In this document: in pieces, positions 53,851 to 64,000 of the stretch | How positions within the stretch are numbered: the first letter of the stretch is position 1 | How the letters are laid out: each line of letters opens with the position of its first letter | Source of the DNA: Megachile rotundata | Taxonomy: Eukaryota; Arthropoda; Insecta; Hymenoptera; Megachilidae | Direction of reading: 5' to 3' | NCBI RefSeq assembly: GCF_050947335.1 | Contig: NW_027473839.1 | Span: 1 to 64,000, forward strand | DNA: 64,000 nucleotides | Made by a program: the position numbers and the translations under genes | Notes under the pieces: generated by a model | What the model saw: only the letters and a program-made list of their open reading frames with translations | What the model was told of the DNA's origin: nothing | The model's database searches: none

Positions 53851-54587
53851 ATATAAGCATAATATGGCTAATAATATGAGTTAGATAGATAATAATAAGA
53901 GTAATGAGTATAGTAATTGTAGTTCTATCGATCATATCTGCATAATATGGTTAATAATATGAGTTAGATTCATAATAATAACAGTAATAAGTATAGTAAT
54001 TGTCGTTCTATCGATCATTTAAGCATAATATGGCTAATAATACGAGTTAGATTGATAATAATAAGAGTAATAAGTATAGTAATTGTCGTTCTATCGATCA
54101 TTTAACCATAATATGGCTAATAATATGAGTTAGATTGATAATAATAAGAGTAATAAGTATAGTAATAGTCGTTCTATCGATAATATAAGCATAATATGGC
54201 TAATAATATGAGTTAGATTGATAATACTAAGAGTAGTGAGTAGAGTAATTCTCGTTCTATCGATCATATAATAATAATATGGCTAATAATATGAGTTAGA
54301 TTGAAAATACTAAGAGTAGTGAGTATAGTAATTGTCGTTCTATCGATCATATAAGCATAATATGGCTAATAATATGAGTTAGATTGATAATAATAAGAGT
54401 AGTAAGTATAGTATTTGTCATTCTATCGATCATATAAGCATAATATGGCTAATAATACGAGTTAGATTGATAATAATAAGAGTAATAAGTATAGTAATTG
54501 TCGTTCTATCGGTCATTTAAGCATAATATGGCTAATAATATGAGTAAGATTTATAATAATAACAGTAATGAGTATAGTAATTGTAGT
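53851..54587. repeat. Second 11-monomer-spaced copy, also repeated at 62,732-63,468
   Basis: The first 542 bp repeat 52,938-53,479. The whole 737 bp recur at 62,732-63,468 at 8,881-bp spacing (107 monomers). Shared marks include TTTGTCATTCTATCG near 54,415/63,296 and AGATTTATAATAATAACAG near 54,548/63,429. The distant copy has private GATAACACTAAG near 63,103 and ATATGCCTAAT near 63,242. Confidence 0.8.
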
Positions 54588-55759
54588 CCTATCGATCATA
54601 TCTGCATAATATGGTTAATAATATGAGTTAGATTCATAATAATAACAGTAATAAGTATAGTAATTGTCGTTCTATCGATAATATAACCATAATATGGCTA
54701 ATAATATGAGTTAGATTGATAATACTAAGAGTAGTGAGTATAGTAATTCTCGTTCTATCGATCATATCTGCATAATATGGTTAATAATATGAGTTAGATT
54801 CATAATAATAACAGTAATAAGTATAGTAATTGTCGTTCTATCGATAATATAACCATAATATGGCTAATAATATGAGTTAGATTGATAATACTAAGAGTAG
54901 TGAGTATAGTAATTCTCGTTCTATCGATCATATAAGCATAATATGGCTAATAATATGAGTTAGATTGATAATAATAAGAGTAATAAGTACAGTAATTGTC
55001 GTTCTATCGATCATATAAGCATAATAAGGCTAATAATATGAGTTGGATTGATAATAATAAGAGTAATGAGTATAGTAATTGTAGTTCTATCGATCATATA
55101 AGCATAATATGGCTAATAATATGAGTAAGAATCATAATAATAAGAGTAATGAGTATAGTAATTGTAGTTCTATCGATCATATCTGCATAATATGGTGAAT
55201 AATATGAGTTAGATTCATAATAATAACAGTAATAAGTATAGTAATTGTCGTTCTATCGATAATATAACCATAATATGGCTAATAATATGAGTTAGATTGA
55301 TAATACTAAGAGTAGTGAGTATAGTAATTCTCGTTCTATCGATCATATAAGCATAATATGGCTAATAATATGAGTTAGATTGATAATAATAAGAGTAATA
55401 AGTACAGTAATTGTCGTTCTATCGATCATATAAGCATAATAAGGCTAATAATATGTGTTAGAGTGATAATACTAAGAGTAGTGAGTATAGTAATTCTCAT
55501 TCTATCGATCATATAAGCATAATATGGCTAATAATATGAGTTAGATTGATAATAATAGGAGTAATAAGTACAGTAATTGTCGTTCTCTCGATCATATAAG
55601 CATAATATGGCTAATAATATGAGTTAGAGTGATAATACTAAGAGTAGTGAGTATAGTAATTCTCATTCTATCGATCATATAAGCATAATATGGCTAATAA
55701 TATGAGTAAGATTGATAATAATAACAGTAATAAGTATAGTAATTGTCGTTCTATCGATA

Positions 55760-57000
55760 ATATAAGCATAATATGTCTAATAATATGAGTTAGATTCATA
55801 ATAATAAGAGTAATAAGTATAGTAATTGTCGTTCTATCGATCATATAAGCATAATATGGCTAATAATATGAGTTAGATTGATAATAATAAGTGTAAAAAG
55901 TAGAGTAATTGTCGTTCGATCGATCATATCTGCATAATATGGTTAATAATATGAGTTAGATTGATAATAATAAGAGTAATGAGTATAGTAATTGTCGTAC
56001 TATCGATCATATAAGCATAATATGGCTAATAATGTGAGTTAGATTGATAATAATAAGTGTAATAAGTATAGTAATTGTCGTTCTATCGGTCATTTAAGCA
56101 TAATATGGCTAATAATATGAGTCAGATTGATAATAATAACAGTAATAAGTATAGTAATTGTCGTTCTATCGATAATATAAGCATAATATGGCTAATAATA
56201 TGAGTTAGATTGATAATACTAAGAGTAGTGGGTATAGTAATTCTCGTTCTATCTATCATATAATCATAATATGAATAATAATATGAGTTAGATTGATAAT
56301 ACTAAGAGTGGTGAGTATAGTAATTGTCGTTCTATCGATCATATAAGCATAATATGGCTAATAATATGAGTTGGATTGATAATAATAAGAGTAGTAAGTA
56401 TAGTATTTGTCGTTCTATCGATCATATAAGCATAATATGGCTAATAATACGAGTTAGATTGATAATAATAAGAGTAATAAGTATAGTAATTGTCGTTCTA
56501 TCGATCATTTAACCATAATATGGCTAATAATATGAGTTTGATTGATAATAATAAGAGTAATAAGTATAGGAATTGTCGTTCTATCGATAATATAAGCATA
56601 ATATGGCTAATAATATGAGTTAGATTGATAATACTAAGGGTAGTGAGTATAGTAATTCTCGTTCTGTCGATCATGTAAGCATAATATGGCTAATAATATG
56701 AGTTGGATTGATAATAATAAGAGTAATAAGTATAGTAATTGTCGTTCTATCGATCATATAAGCATAATATGGCTAATAATATGAGTTAGATTGATAATAC
56801 TAAGAGTAGTGAGTATAGTAATTCTCACTCTATCGATCATATAAGCATAATATGGCTAATAATATGAGTTAGATAGATAATAATAAGAGTAATGAGTATA
56901 GTAATTGTAGTTCTATCGATCATATCTGCATAATATGGTTAATAATATGACTTAGATTCATAATAATAACAGTAATAAGTATAGTAATTGTCGTTCTATC
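55760..57000. repeat. Segment matching 5,546-6,786, about 50 kb away
   Basis: The monomer order is the same as at 5,546-6,786, with a spacing of 50,214 bp (605 monomers minus the one deleted base). Shared marks are AAAAAGTAGAG, TTCGATCGATCAT, AATGTGAG, GAGTCAGATTG, TCTATCTATC, AGAGTGGTGAG, TATAGGAATTG and CTGTCGATCATGTAAGC. Private changes include ATATGTCTAAT near 55,772, GAGTTTGATTG near 56,534, CTCACTCTA near 56,824 and TATGACTTAG near 56,946. The last two are carried into the adjoining 27-monomer HOR. Confidence 0.8.
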
Positions 57001-60000
57001 GATCATTTAAGCATAATATGGCTAATAATATGAGTTAGATAGATAATAATAAGAGTAATAAGTATAGTAATTGTCGTTCTATCGGTCATTTAAGCATAAT
57101 ATGGCGAATAATATGAGTTGGGTTGATAAAACTAAGAATAATAAGTACAGTAACTGTCGTTCTATCGATCATATAAGCATAATATGGTTAATAATATGAG
57201 TTAGAATGATAATAATAAGAGTAATAAGTATAGTAATTGTCGTTCTATCGATCATATCTGCATAATATGGTTAATAATATGAGTTAGATTGATAATAGTG
57301 AGTGTAATAAGTATAGTGAATGTCGTTCTATCGATCATATCAGCATAATATGGGTAATAATATGAGTTGGATTGATAATAGTGAGAGTAATGAGTATAGT
57401 AATTGTCGTTCTATCGATAATATAAACATAATATGGCTAATAATGTGAGTTAGATTGATAGTAATAAGTGTAATAAGTATAGTAATTGTGGTTCTATCGG
57501 TCATTTAAGCATAATATGGCTAATAATATGAGTCAGATTGATAATAATAACAGTAATAAGTATAGTAATTGTCGTTCTATCGATAATATAAGCATAATAT
57601 GGCTAATAATATGAGTTAGATTGATAATACTAAGAGTAGTGGGTATAGTAATTCTCGTTCTATCTATCATATAATCATAATATGAATAATAATATGAGTT
57701 AGATTGATAATACTAAGAGTGGTGAGTATAGTAATTGTCGTTCTATCGATCATATAAGCATAATATGGCTAATAATATCAGTTAGATTGATAATAATAAG
57801 AGTAGTAAGTATAGTATTTGTCGTTCTATCGATCATATAAGCATAATATGGCTAATAATACGAGTTAGATTGATAATAATAAGAGTAATAAGTATAGTAA
57901 TTGTCGTTCTATCGATCATTTAACCATAATATGGCTAATAATATGAGTTAGATTGATAATAATAAGAGTAATAAGTATAGGAATTGTCGTTCTATCGATA
58001 ATATAAGCATAATATGGCTAATAATATGAGTTAGATTGATAATACTAAGGGTAGTGAGTATAGTAATTCTCGTTCTGTCGATCATGTAAGCATAATATGG
58101 CTAATAATATGAGTTGGATTGATAATAATAAGAGTAATAAGTATAGTAATTGTCGTTCTATCGATCATATAAGCATAATATGGCTAATAATATGAGTTAG
58201 ATTGATAATAATAAGAGTAATAAGTACAGTAATTGTCGTTCTATCGATCATATAAGCATAATAAGGCTAATAATATGAGTTGGATTGATAATAATAAGAG
58301 TAATGAGTATAGTAATTGTAGTTCTATCGATCATATAAGCATAATATGGCTAATAATATGAGTAAGAATCATAATAATAAGAGTAATGAGTATAGTAATT
58401 GTAGTTCTATCGATCATATCTGCATAATATGGTGAATAATATGAGTTAGATTCATAATAATAACAGTAATAAGTATAGTAATTGTCGTTCTATCGATAAT
58501 ATAACCATAATATGGCTAATAATATGAGTTAGATTGATAATACTAAGAGTAGTGAGTATAGTAATTCTCGTTCTATCGATCATATAAGCATAATATGGCT
58601 AATAATATGAGTTAGATTGATAATAATAAGAGTAATAAGTACAGTAATTGTCGTTCTATCGATCATATAAGCATAATAAGGCTAATAATATGAGTTAGAG
58701 TGATAATACTAAGAGTAGTGAGTATAGTAATTCTCATTCTATCGATCATATAAGCATAATATGGCTAATAATATGAGTTAGATTGATAATAATAGGAGTA
58801 ATAAGTACAGTAATTGTCGTTCTCTCGATCATATAAGCATAATATGGCTAATAATATGAGTTAGAGTGATAATACTAAGAGTAGTGAGTATAGTAATTCT
58901 CATTCTATCGATCATATAAGCATAATATGGCTAATAATATGAGTAAGATTGATAATAATAACAGTAATAAGTATAGTAATTGTCGTTCTATCGATAATAT
59001 AAGCATAATATGGCTAATAATATGAGTTAGATTGATAATACTAAGAGTAGTGAGTATAGTAATTCTCACTCTATCGATCATATAAGCATAATATGGCTAA
59101 TAATATGAGTTAGATAGATAATAATAAGAGTAATGAGTATAGTAATTGTAGTTCTATCGATCATATCTGCATAATATGGTTAATAATATGACTTAGATTC
59201 ATAATAATAACAGTAATAAGTATAGTAATTGTCGTTCTATCGATCATTTAAGCATAATATGGCTAATAATATGAGTTAGATAGATAATAATAAGAGTAAT
59301 AAGTATAGTAATTGTCGTTCTATCGGTCATTTAAGCATAATATGGCGAATAATATGAGTTGGGTTGATAAAACTAAGAATAATAAGTACAGTAACTGTCG
59401 TTCTATCGATCATATAAGCATAATATGGTTAATAATATGAGTTAGAATGATAATAATAAGAGTAATAAGTATAGTAATTGTCGTTCTATCGATCATATCT
59501 GCATAATATGGTTAATAATATGAGTTAGATTGATAATAGTGAGTGTAATAAGTATAGTGAATGTCGTTCTATCGATCATATCAGCATAATATGGGTAATA
59601 ATATGAGTTGGATTGATAATAGTGAGAGTAATGAGTATAGTAATTGTCGTTCTATCGATAATATAAACATAATATGGCTAATAATGTGAGTTAGATTGAT
59701 AGTAATAAGTGTAATAAGTATAGTAATTGTCGTTCTATCGGTCATTTAAGCATAATATGGCTAATAATATGAGTCAGATTGATAATAATAACAGTAATAA
59801 GTATAGTAATTGTCGTTCTATCGATAATATAAGCATAATATGGCTAATAATATGAGTTAGATTGATAATACTAAGAGTAGTGGGTATAGTAATTCTCGTT
59901 CTATCTATCATATAATCATAATATGAATAATAATATGAGTTAGATTGATAATACTAAGAGTGGTGAGTATAGTAATTGTCGTTCTATCGATCATATAAGC

Positions 60001-62692
60001 ATAATATGGCTAATAATATCAGTTAGATTGATAATAATAAGAGTAGTAAGTATAGTATTTGTCGTTCTATCGATCATATAAGCATAATATGGCTAATAAT
60101 ACGAGTTAGATTGATAATAATAAGAGTAATAAGTATAGTAATTGTCGTTCTATCGATCATTTAACCATAATATGGCTAATAATATGAGTTAGATTGATAA
60201 TAATAAGAGTAATAAGTATAGGAATTGTCGTTCTATCGATAATATAAGCATAATATGGCTAATAATATGAGTTAGATTGATAATACTAAGGGTAGTGAGT
60301 ATAGTAATTCTCGTTCTGTCGATCATGTAAGCATAATATGGCTAATAATATGAGTTGGATTGATAATAATAAGAGTAATAAGTATAGTAATTGTCGTTCT
60401 ATCGATCATATAAGCATAATATGGCTAATAATATGAGTTAGATTGATAATAATAAGAGTAATAAGTACAGTAATTGTCGTTCTATCGATCATATAAGCAT
60501 AATAAGGCTAATAATATGAGTTGGATTGATAATAATAAGAGTAATGAGTATAGTAATTGTAGTTCTATCGATCATATAAGCATAATATGGCTAATAATAT
60601 GAGTAAGAATCATAATAATAAGAGTAATGAGTATAGTAATTGTAGTTCTATCGATCATATCTGCATAATATGGTGAATAATATGAGTTAGATTCATAATA
60701 ATAACAGTAATAAGTATAGTAATTGTCGTTCTATCGATAATATAACCATAATATGGCTAATAATATGAGTTAGATTGATAATACTAAGAGTAGTGAGTAT
60801 AGTAATTCTCGTTCTATCGATCATATAAGCATAATATGGCTAATAATATGAGTTAGATTGATAATAATAAGAGTAATAAGTACAGTAATTGTCGTTCTAT
60901 CGATCATATAAGCATAATAAGGCTAATAATATGAGTTAGAGTGATAATACTAAGAGTAGTGAGTATAGTAATTCTCATTCTATCGATCATATAAGCATAA
61001 TATGGCTAATAATATGAGTTAGATTGATAATAATAGGAGTAATAAGTACAGTAATTGTCGTTCTCTCGATCATATAAGCATAATATGGCTAATAATATGA
61101 GTTAGAGTGATAATACTAAGAGTAGTGAGTATAGTAATTCTCATTCTATCGATCATATAAGCATAATATGGCTAATAATATGAGTAAGATTGATAATAAT
61201 AACAGTAATAAGTATAGTAATTGTCGTTCTATCGATAATATAAGCATAATATGGCTAATAATATGAGTTAGATTGATAATACTAAGAGTAGTGAGTATAG
61301 TAATTCTCACTCTATCGATCATATAAGCATAATATGGCTAATAATATGAGTTAGATAGATAATAATAAGAGTAATGAGTATAGTAATTGTAGTTCTATCG
61401 ATCATATCTGCATAATATGGTTAATAATATGACTTAGATTCATAATAATAACAGTAATAAGTATAGTAATTGTCGTTCTATCGATCATTTAAGCATAATA
61501 TGGCTAATAATATGAGTTAGATAGATAATAATAAGAGTAATAAGTATAGTAATTGTCGTTCTATCGGTCATTTAAGCATAATATGGCGAATAATATGAGT
61601 TGGGTTGATAAAACTAAGAATAATAAGTACAGTAACTGTCGTTCTATCGATCATATAAGCATAATATGGTTAATAATATGAGTTAGAATGATAATAATAA
61701 GAGTAATAAGTATAGTAATTGTCGTTCTATCGATCATATCTGCATAATATGGTTAATAATATGAGTTAGATTGATAATAGTGAGTGTAATAAGTATAGTG
61801 AATGTCGTTCTATCGATCATATCAGCATAATATGGGTAATAATATGAGTTGGATTGATAATAGTGAGAGTAATGAGTATAGTAATTGTCGTTCTATCGAT
61901 AATATAAACATAATATGGCTAATAATGTGAGTTAGATTGATAGTAATAAGTGTAATAAGTATAGTAATTGTCGTTCTATCGGTCATTTAAGCATAATATG
62001 GCTAATAATATGAGTCAGATTGATAATAATAACAGTAATAAGTATAGTAATTGTCGTTCTATCGATAATATAAGCATAATATGGCTAATAATATGAGTTA
62101 GATTGATAATACTAAGAGTAGTGGGTATAGTAATTCTCGTTCTATCTATCATATAATCATAATATGAATAATAATATGAGTTAGATTGATAATACTAAGA
62201 GTGGTGAGTATAGTAATTGTCGTTCTATCGATCATATAAGCATAATATGGCTAATAATATCAGTTAGATTGATAATAATAAGAGTAGTAAGTATAGTATT
62301 TGTCGTTCTATCGATCATATAAGCATAATATGGCTAATAATACGAGTTAGATTGATAATAATAAGAGTAATAAGTATAGTAATTGTCGTTCTATCGATCA
62401 TTTAACCATAATATGGCTAATAATATGAGTTAGATTGATAATAATAAGAGTAATAAGTATAGGAATTGTCGTTCTATCGATAATATAAGCATAATATGGC
62501 TAATAATATGAGTTAGATTGATAATACTAAGGGTAGTGAGTATAGTAATTCTCGTTCTGTCGATCATGTAAGCATAATATGGCTAATAATATGAGTTGGA
62601 TTGATAATAATAAGAGTAATAAGTATAGTAATTGTCGTTCTATCGATCATATAAGCATAATATGGCTAATAATATGAGTTAGATTGATAATA
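56757..62692. repeat. 27-monomer (2,241-bp) HOR, 2.65 tandem copies
   Basis: Copies are 56,757-58,997, 58,998-61,238 and 61,239-62,692 (partial). Marks spaced exactly 2,241 bp apart are TATGACTTAG (G at 56,949, 59,190, 61,431), CTCACTCTA (near 56,825, 59,066, 61,307), the D monomer (57,104, 59,345, 61,586), TATAAACATA (57,421, 59,662, 61,903) and TATCAGTTAG (near 57,778, 60,019, 62,260). The only difference noticed between copies is TGTGGTTC in copy 1 near 57,490 against TGTCGTTC. The third copy breaks off at 62,692, where ATAATAAG is replaced by ATACTAAG. Confidence 0.92.
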
Positions 62693-64000
62693 CTAAGAGT
62701 AGTGAGTATAGTAATTCTCATTCTATCGATCATATAAGCATAATATGGCTAATAATATGAGTTAGATAGATAATAATAAGAGTAATGAGTATAGTAATTG
62801 TAGTTCTATCGATCATATCTGCATAATATGGTTAATAATATGAGTTAGATTCATAATAATAACAGTAATAAGTATAGTAATTGTCGTTCTATCGATCATT
62901 TAAGCATAATATGGCTAATAATACGAGTTAGATTGATAATAATAAGAGTAATAAGTATAGTAATTGTCGTTCTATCGATCATTTAACCATAATATGGCTA
63001 ATAATATGAGTTAGATTGATAATAATAAGAGTAATAAGTATAGTAATAGTCGTTCTATCGATAATATAAGCATAATATGGCTAATAATATGAGTTAGATT
63101 GATAACACTAAGAGTAGTGAGTAGAGTAATTCTCGTTCTATCGATCATATAATAATAATATGGCTAATAATATGAGTTAGATTGAAAATACTAAGAGTAG
63201 TGAGTATAGTAATTGTCGTTCTATCGATCATATAAGCATAATATGCCTAATAATATGAGTTAGATTGATAATAATAAGAGTAGTAAGTATAGTATTTGTC
63301 ATTCTATCGATCATATAAGCATAATATGGCTAATAATACGAGTTAGATTGATAATAATAAGAGTAATAAGTATAGTAATTGTCGTTCTATCGGTCATTTA
63401 AGCATAATATGGCTAATAATATGAGTAAGATTTATAATAATAACAGTAATGAGTATAGTAATTGTAGTTCTATCGATCATATAAGCATAATATGGCTAAT
63501 AATATGAGTAAGAATCATAATAATAAGAGTAATGAGTATAGTAATTGTAGTTCTATCGATCATATCTGCATAATATGGTGAATAATATGAGTTAGATTCA
63601 TAATAATAACAGTAATAAGTATAGTAATTGTCGTTCTATCGATCATATCTGAATAATATGGTTAATAATATGAGTTAGATTGATAATAGTGAGTGTAATA
63701 AGTATAGTGAATGTCGTTCTATCGATCATATCAGCATAATATGGGTAATAATATGAGTTGGATTGATAATAATAAGAGTAATGAGTATAGTAATTGTAGT
63801 TCTATCGATCATATAAGCATAATATGGCTAATAATATGAGTAAGAATCATAATAATAAGAGTAATGAGTATAGTAATTGTAGTTCTATCGATCATATCTG
63901 CATAATATGGTGAATAATATGAGTTAGATTCATAATAATAACAGTAATAAGTATAGTAATTGTCGTTCTATCGATAATATAACCATAATATGGCTAATAA
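62693..64000. repeat. Right-hand satellite segment continuing past the window
   Basis: The first part repeats 53,851-54,587 (as 62,732-63,468). After it come monomers of the R type: GTAAGAATCAT, TCTGC/GTGAAT, a TCTGAATAAT variant near 63,647 also seen near 24,970, then F (TAGTGAATG) and G (GGGTAAT). The sequence ends in the middle of a monomer beginning at 63,993. Confidence 0.8.

Larger units (their letters stand above)
1..64000. repeat. 83-bp AT-rich satellite array, about 771 monomers, one orientation
   Basis: The whole window is a head-to-tail array of an 83-bp monomer. Taking GCTAATAATATGAG as monomer positions 1-14, other landmarks are TTAGATTGATAATAATAAG (15-33) and GTCGTTCTATCGATCAT (53-69). 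The consensus has 34 A, 29 T, 14 G and 6 C. The monomer at 41,002-41,084 matches it exactly. Common variants are T, G or GT at positions 2-3, a CTAAGAGTAGTGAG segment with TTCTCRTTC downstream, GATAAT for GATCAT at 64-69, and TCTGC or TAACC for TAAGC at 71-75. The array runs past both window ends. No gene, transposon or unique sequence interrupts it. I do not recognise the family. A non-coding heterochromatic role is inferred from structure only. Confidence 0.99.

Noticed and set aside
1..64000. CRISPR array (regular repeats with variable parts)
   Set aside because: The repeats are contiguous with no unique spacers. Variation is by substitution across the whole 83 bp, and hundreds of units exist without any cas gene.
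1..64000. CENP-B box in the GTCGTTCTATCGAT part
   Set aside because: The essential TTCG and CGGG bases of the mammalian box are not both present in the right spacing, and the monomer has no CGGG.
1..64000. Hammerhead ribozyme in the satellite transcript
   Set aside because: I could not find the conserved CTGATGA and GAAA core elements on the plus strand of the consensus or its main variants.
1..64000. TGATAA in almost every monomer as GATA-factor sites
   Set aside because: The six-base motif is expected often in TAA/GAT-rich sequence. Its regularity only reflects the repeat, and there is no independent sign of regulation.
1..64000. Bacterial or organellar origin
   Set aside because: A 64-kb gene-free tandem array with nested higher-order repeats is not known from bacterial or typical organelle genomes. 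Eukaryotic satellite is the straightforward reading.

Overview
The window is one uninterrupted block of satellite DNA. An 83-bp, AT-rich monomer (about 24% G+C in the consensus) is repeated head-to-tail about 771 times from the first base to the last, always in the same orientation. I see no gene, RNA gene, transposon, CRISPR array or unique sequence, and neither edge of the array lies in the window. The short open reading frames that can be read are by-products of the repeat. The size and nested higher-order structure point to eukaryotic heterochromatin (centromeric, pericentromeric, subtelomeric or sex-chromosomal) from a long-read assembly. I do not recognise the family. Low G+C together with an excess of CpG fits a lineage with little CpG methylation, such as many insects or nematodes, but this is weak evidence.

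Phase is kept almost perfectly. Monomer starts fall at positions 1, 84, 167 and so on up to 30,794, where one monomer has lost a single A. After that every start is shifted by exactly one base to the end of the window. Monomers differ by substitutions at a limited set of positions, and the variants are arranged in recurring runs, so higher-order repeats (HORs) and segmental duplications can be read by eye.

Layout. From 1 to 12,238 there is a ladder of roughly 3-kb HORs (34, 32, 36 and about 35 monomers), each carrying a pair of divergent 'D cassettes' 11 monomers apart. From 10,003 to 24,869 a 90-monomer (7.47-kb) block is followed directly by a second copy that has lost one monomer. From 24,870 to 37,401 there is a mosaic of shorter duplications and of a 14-monomer 'M block'. 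From 37,402 to 38,786 lies an 8-monomer tandem pair. From 40,393 to 48,520 lies a nearly perfect 49-monomer (4,067-bp) tandem duplication. From 48.5 to 56.7 kb there are many small 2-, 11- and 22-monomer duplications. From 56,757 to 62,692 lies a 27-monomer (2,241-bp) HOR in 2.65 nearly identical copies. D cassettes are frequent in the left 28 kb, absent between 40.1 and 57.1 kb, and return in the 27-monomer HOR.

The pattern is what repeated in-register unequal crossing-over, with some conversion-like patches, would produce. Several duplication junctions can be placed to within a few bases. The most notable observations are the near-total absence of indels, the 83/166-bp period (about eight helical turns, and a dimer close to chromatosome length), the regular ATCGAT/TATCGATA palindrome, the strand asymmetry of the monomer and the nested recent duplications.
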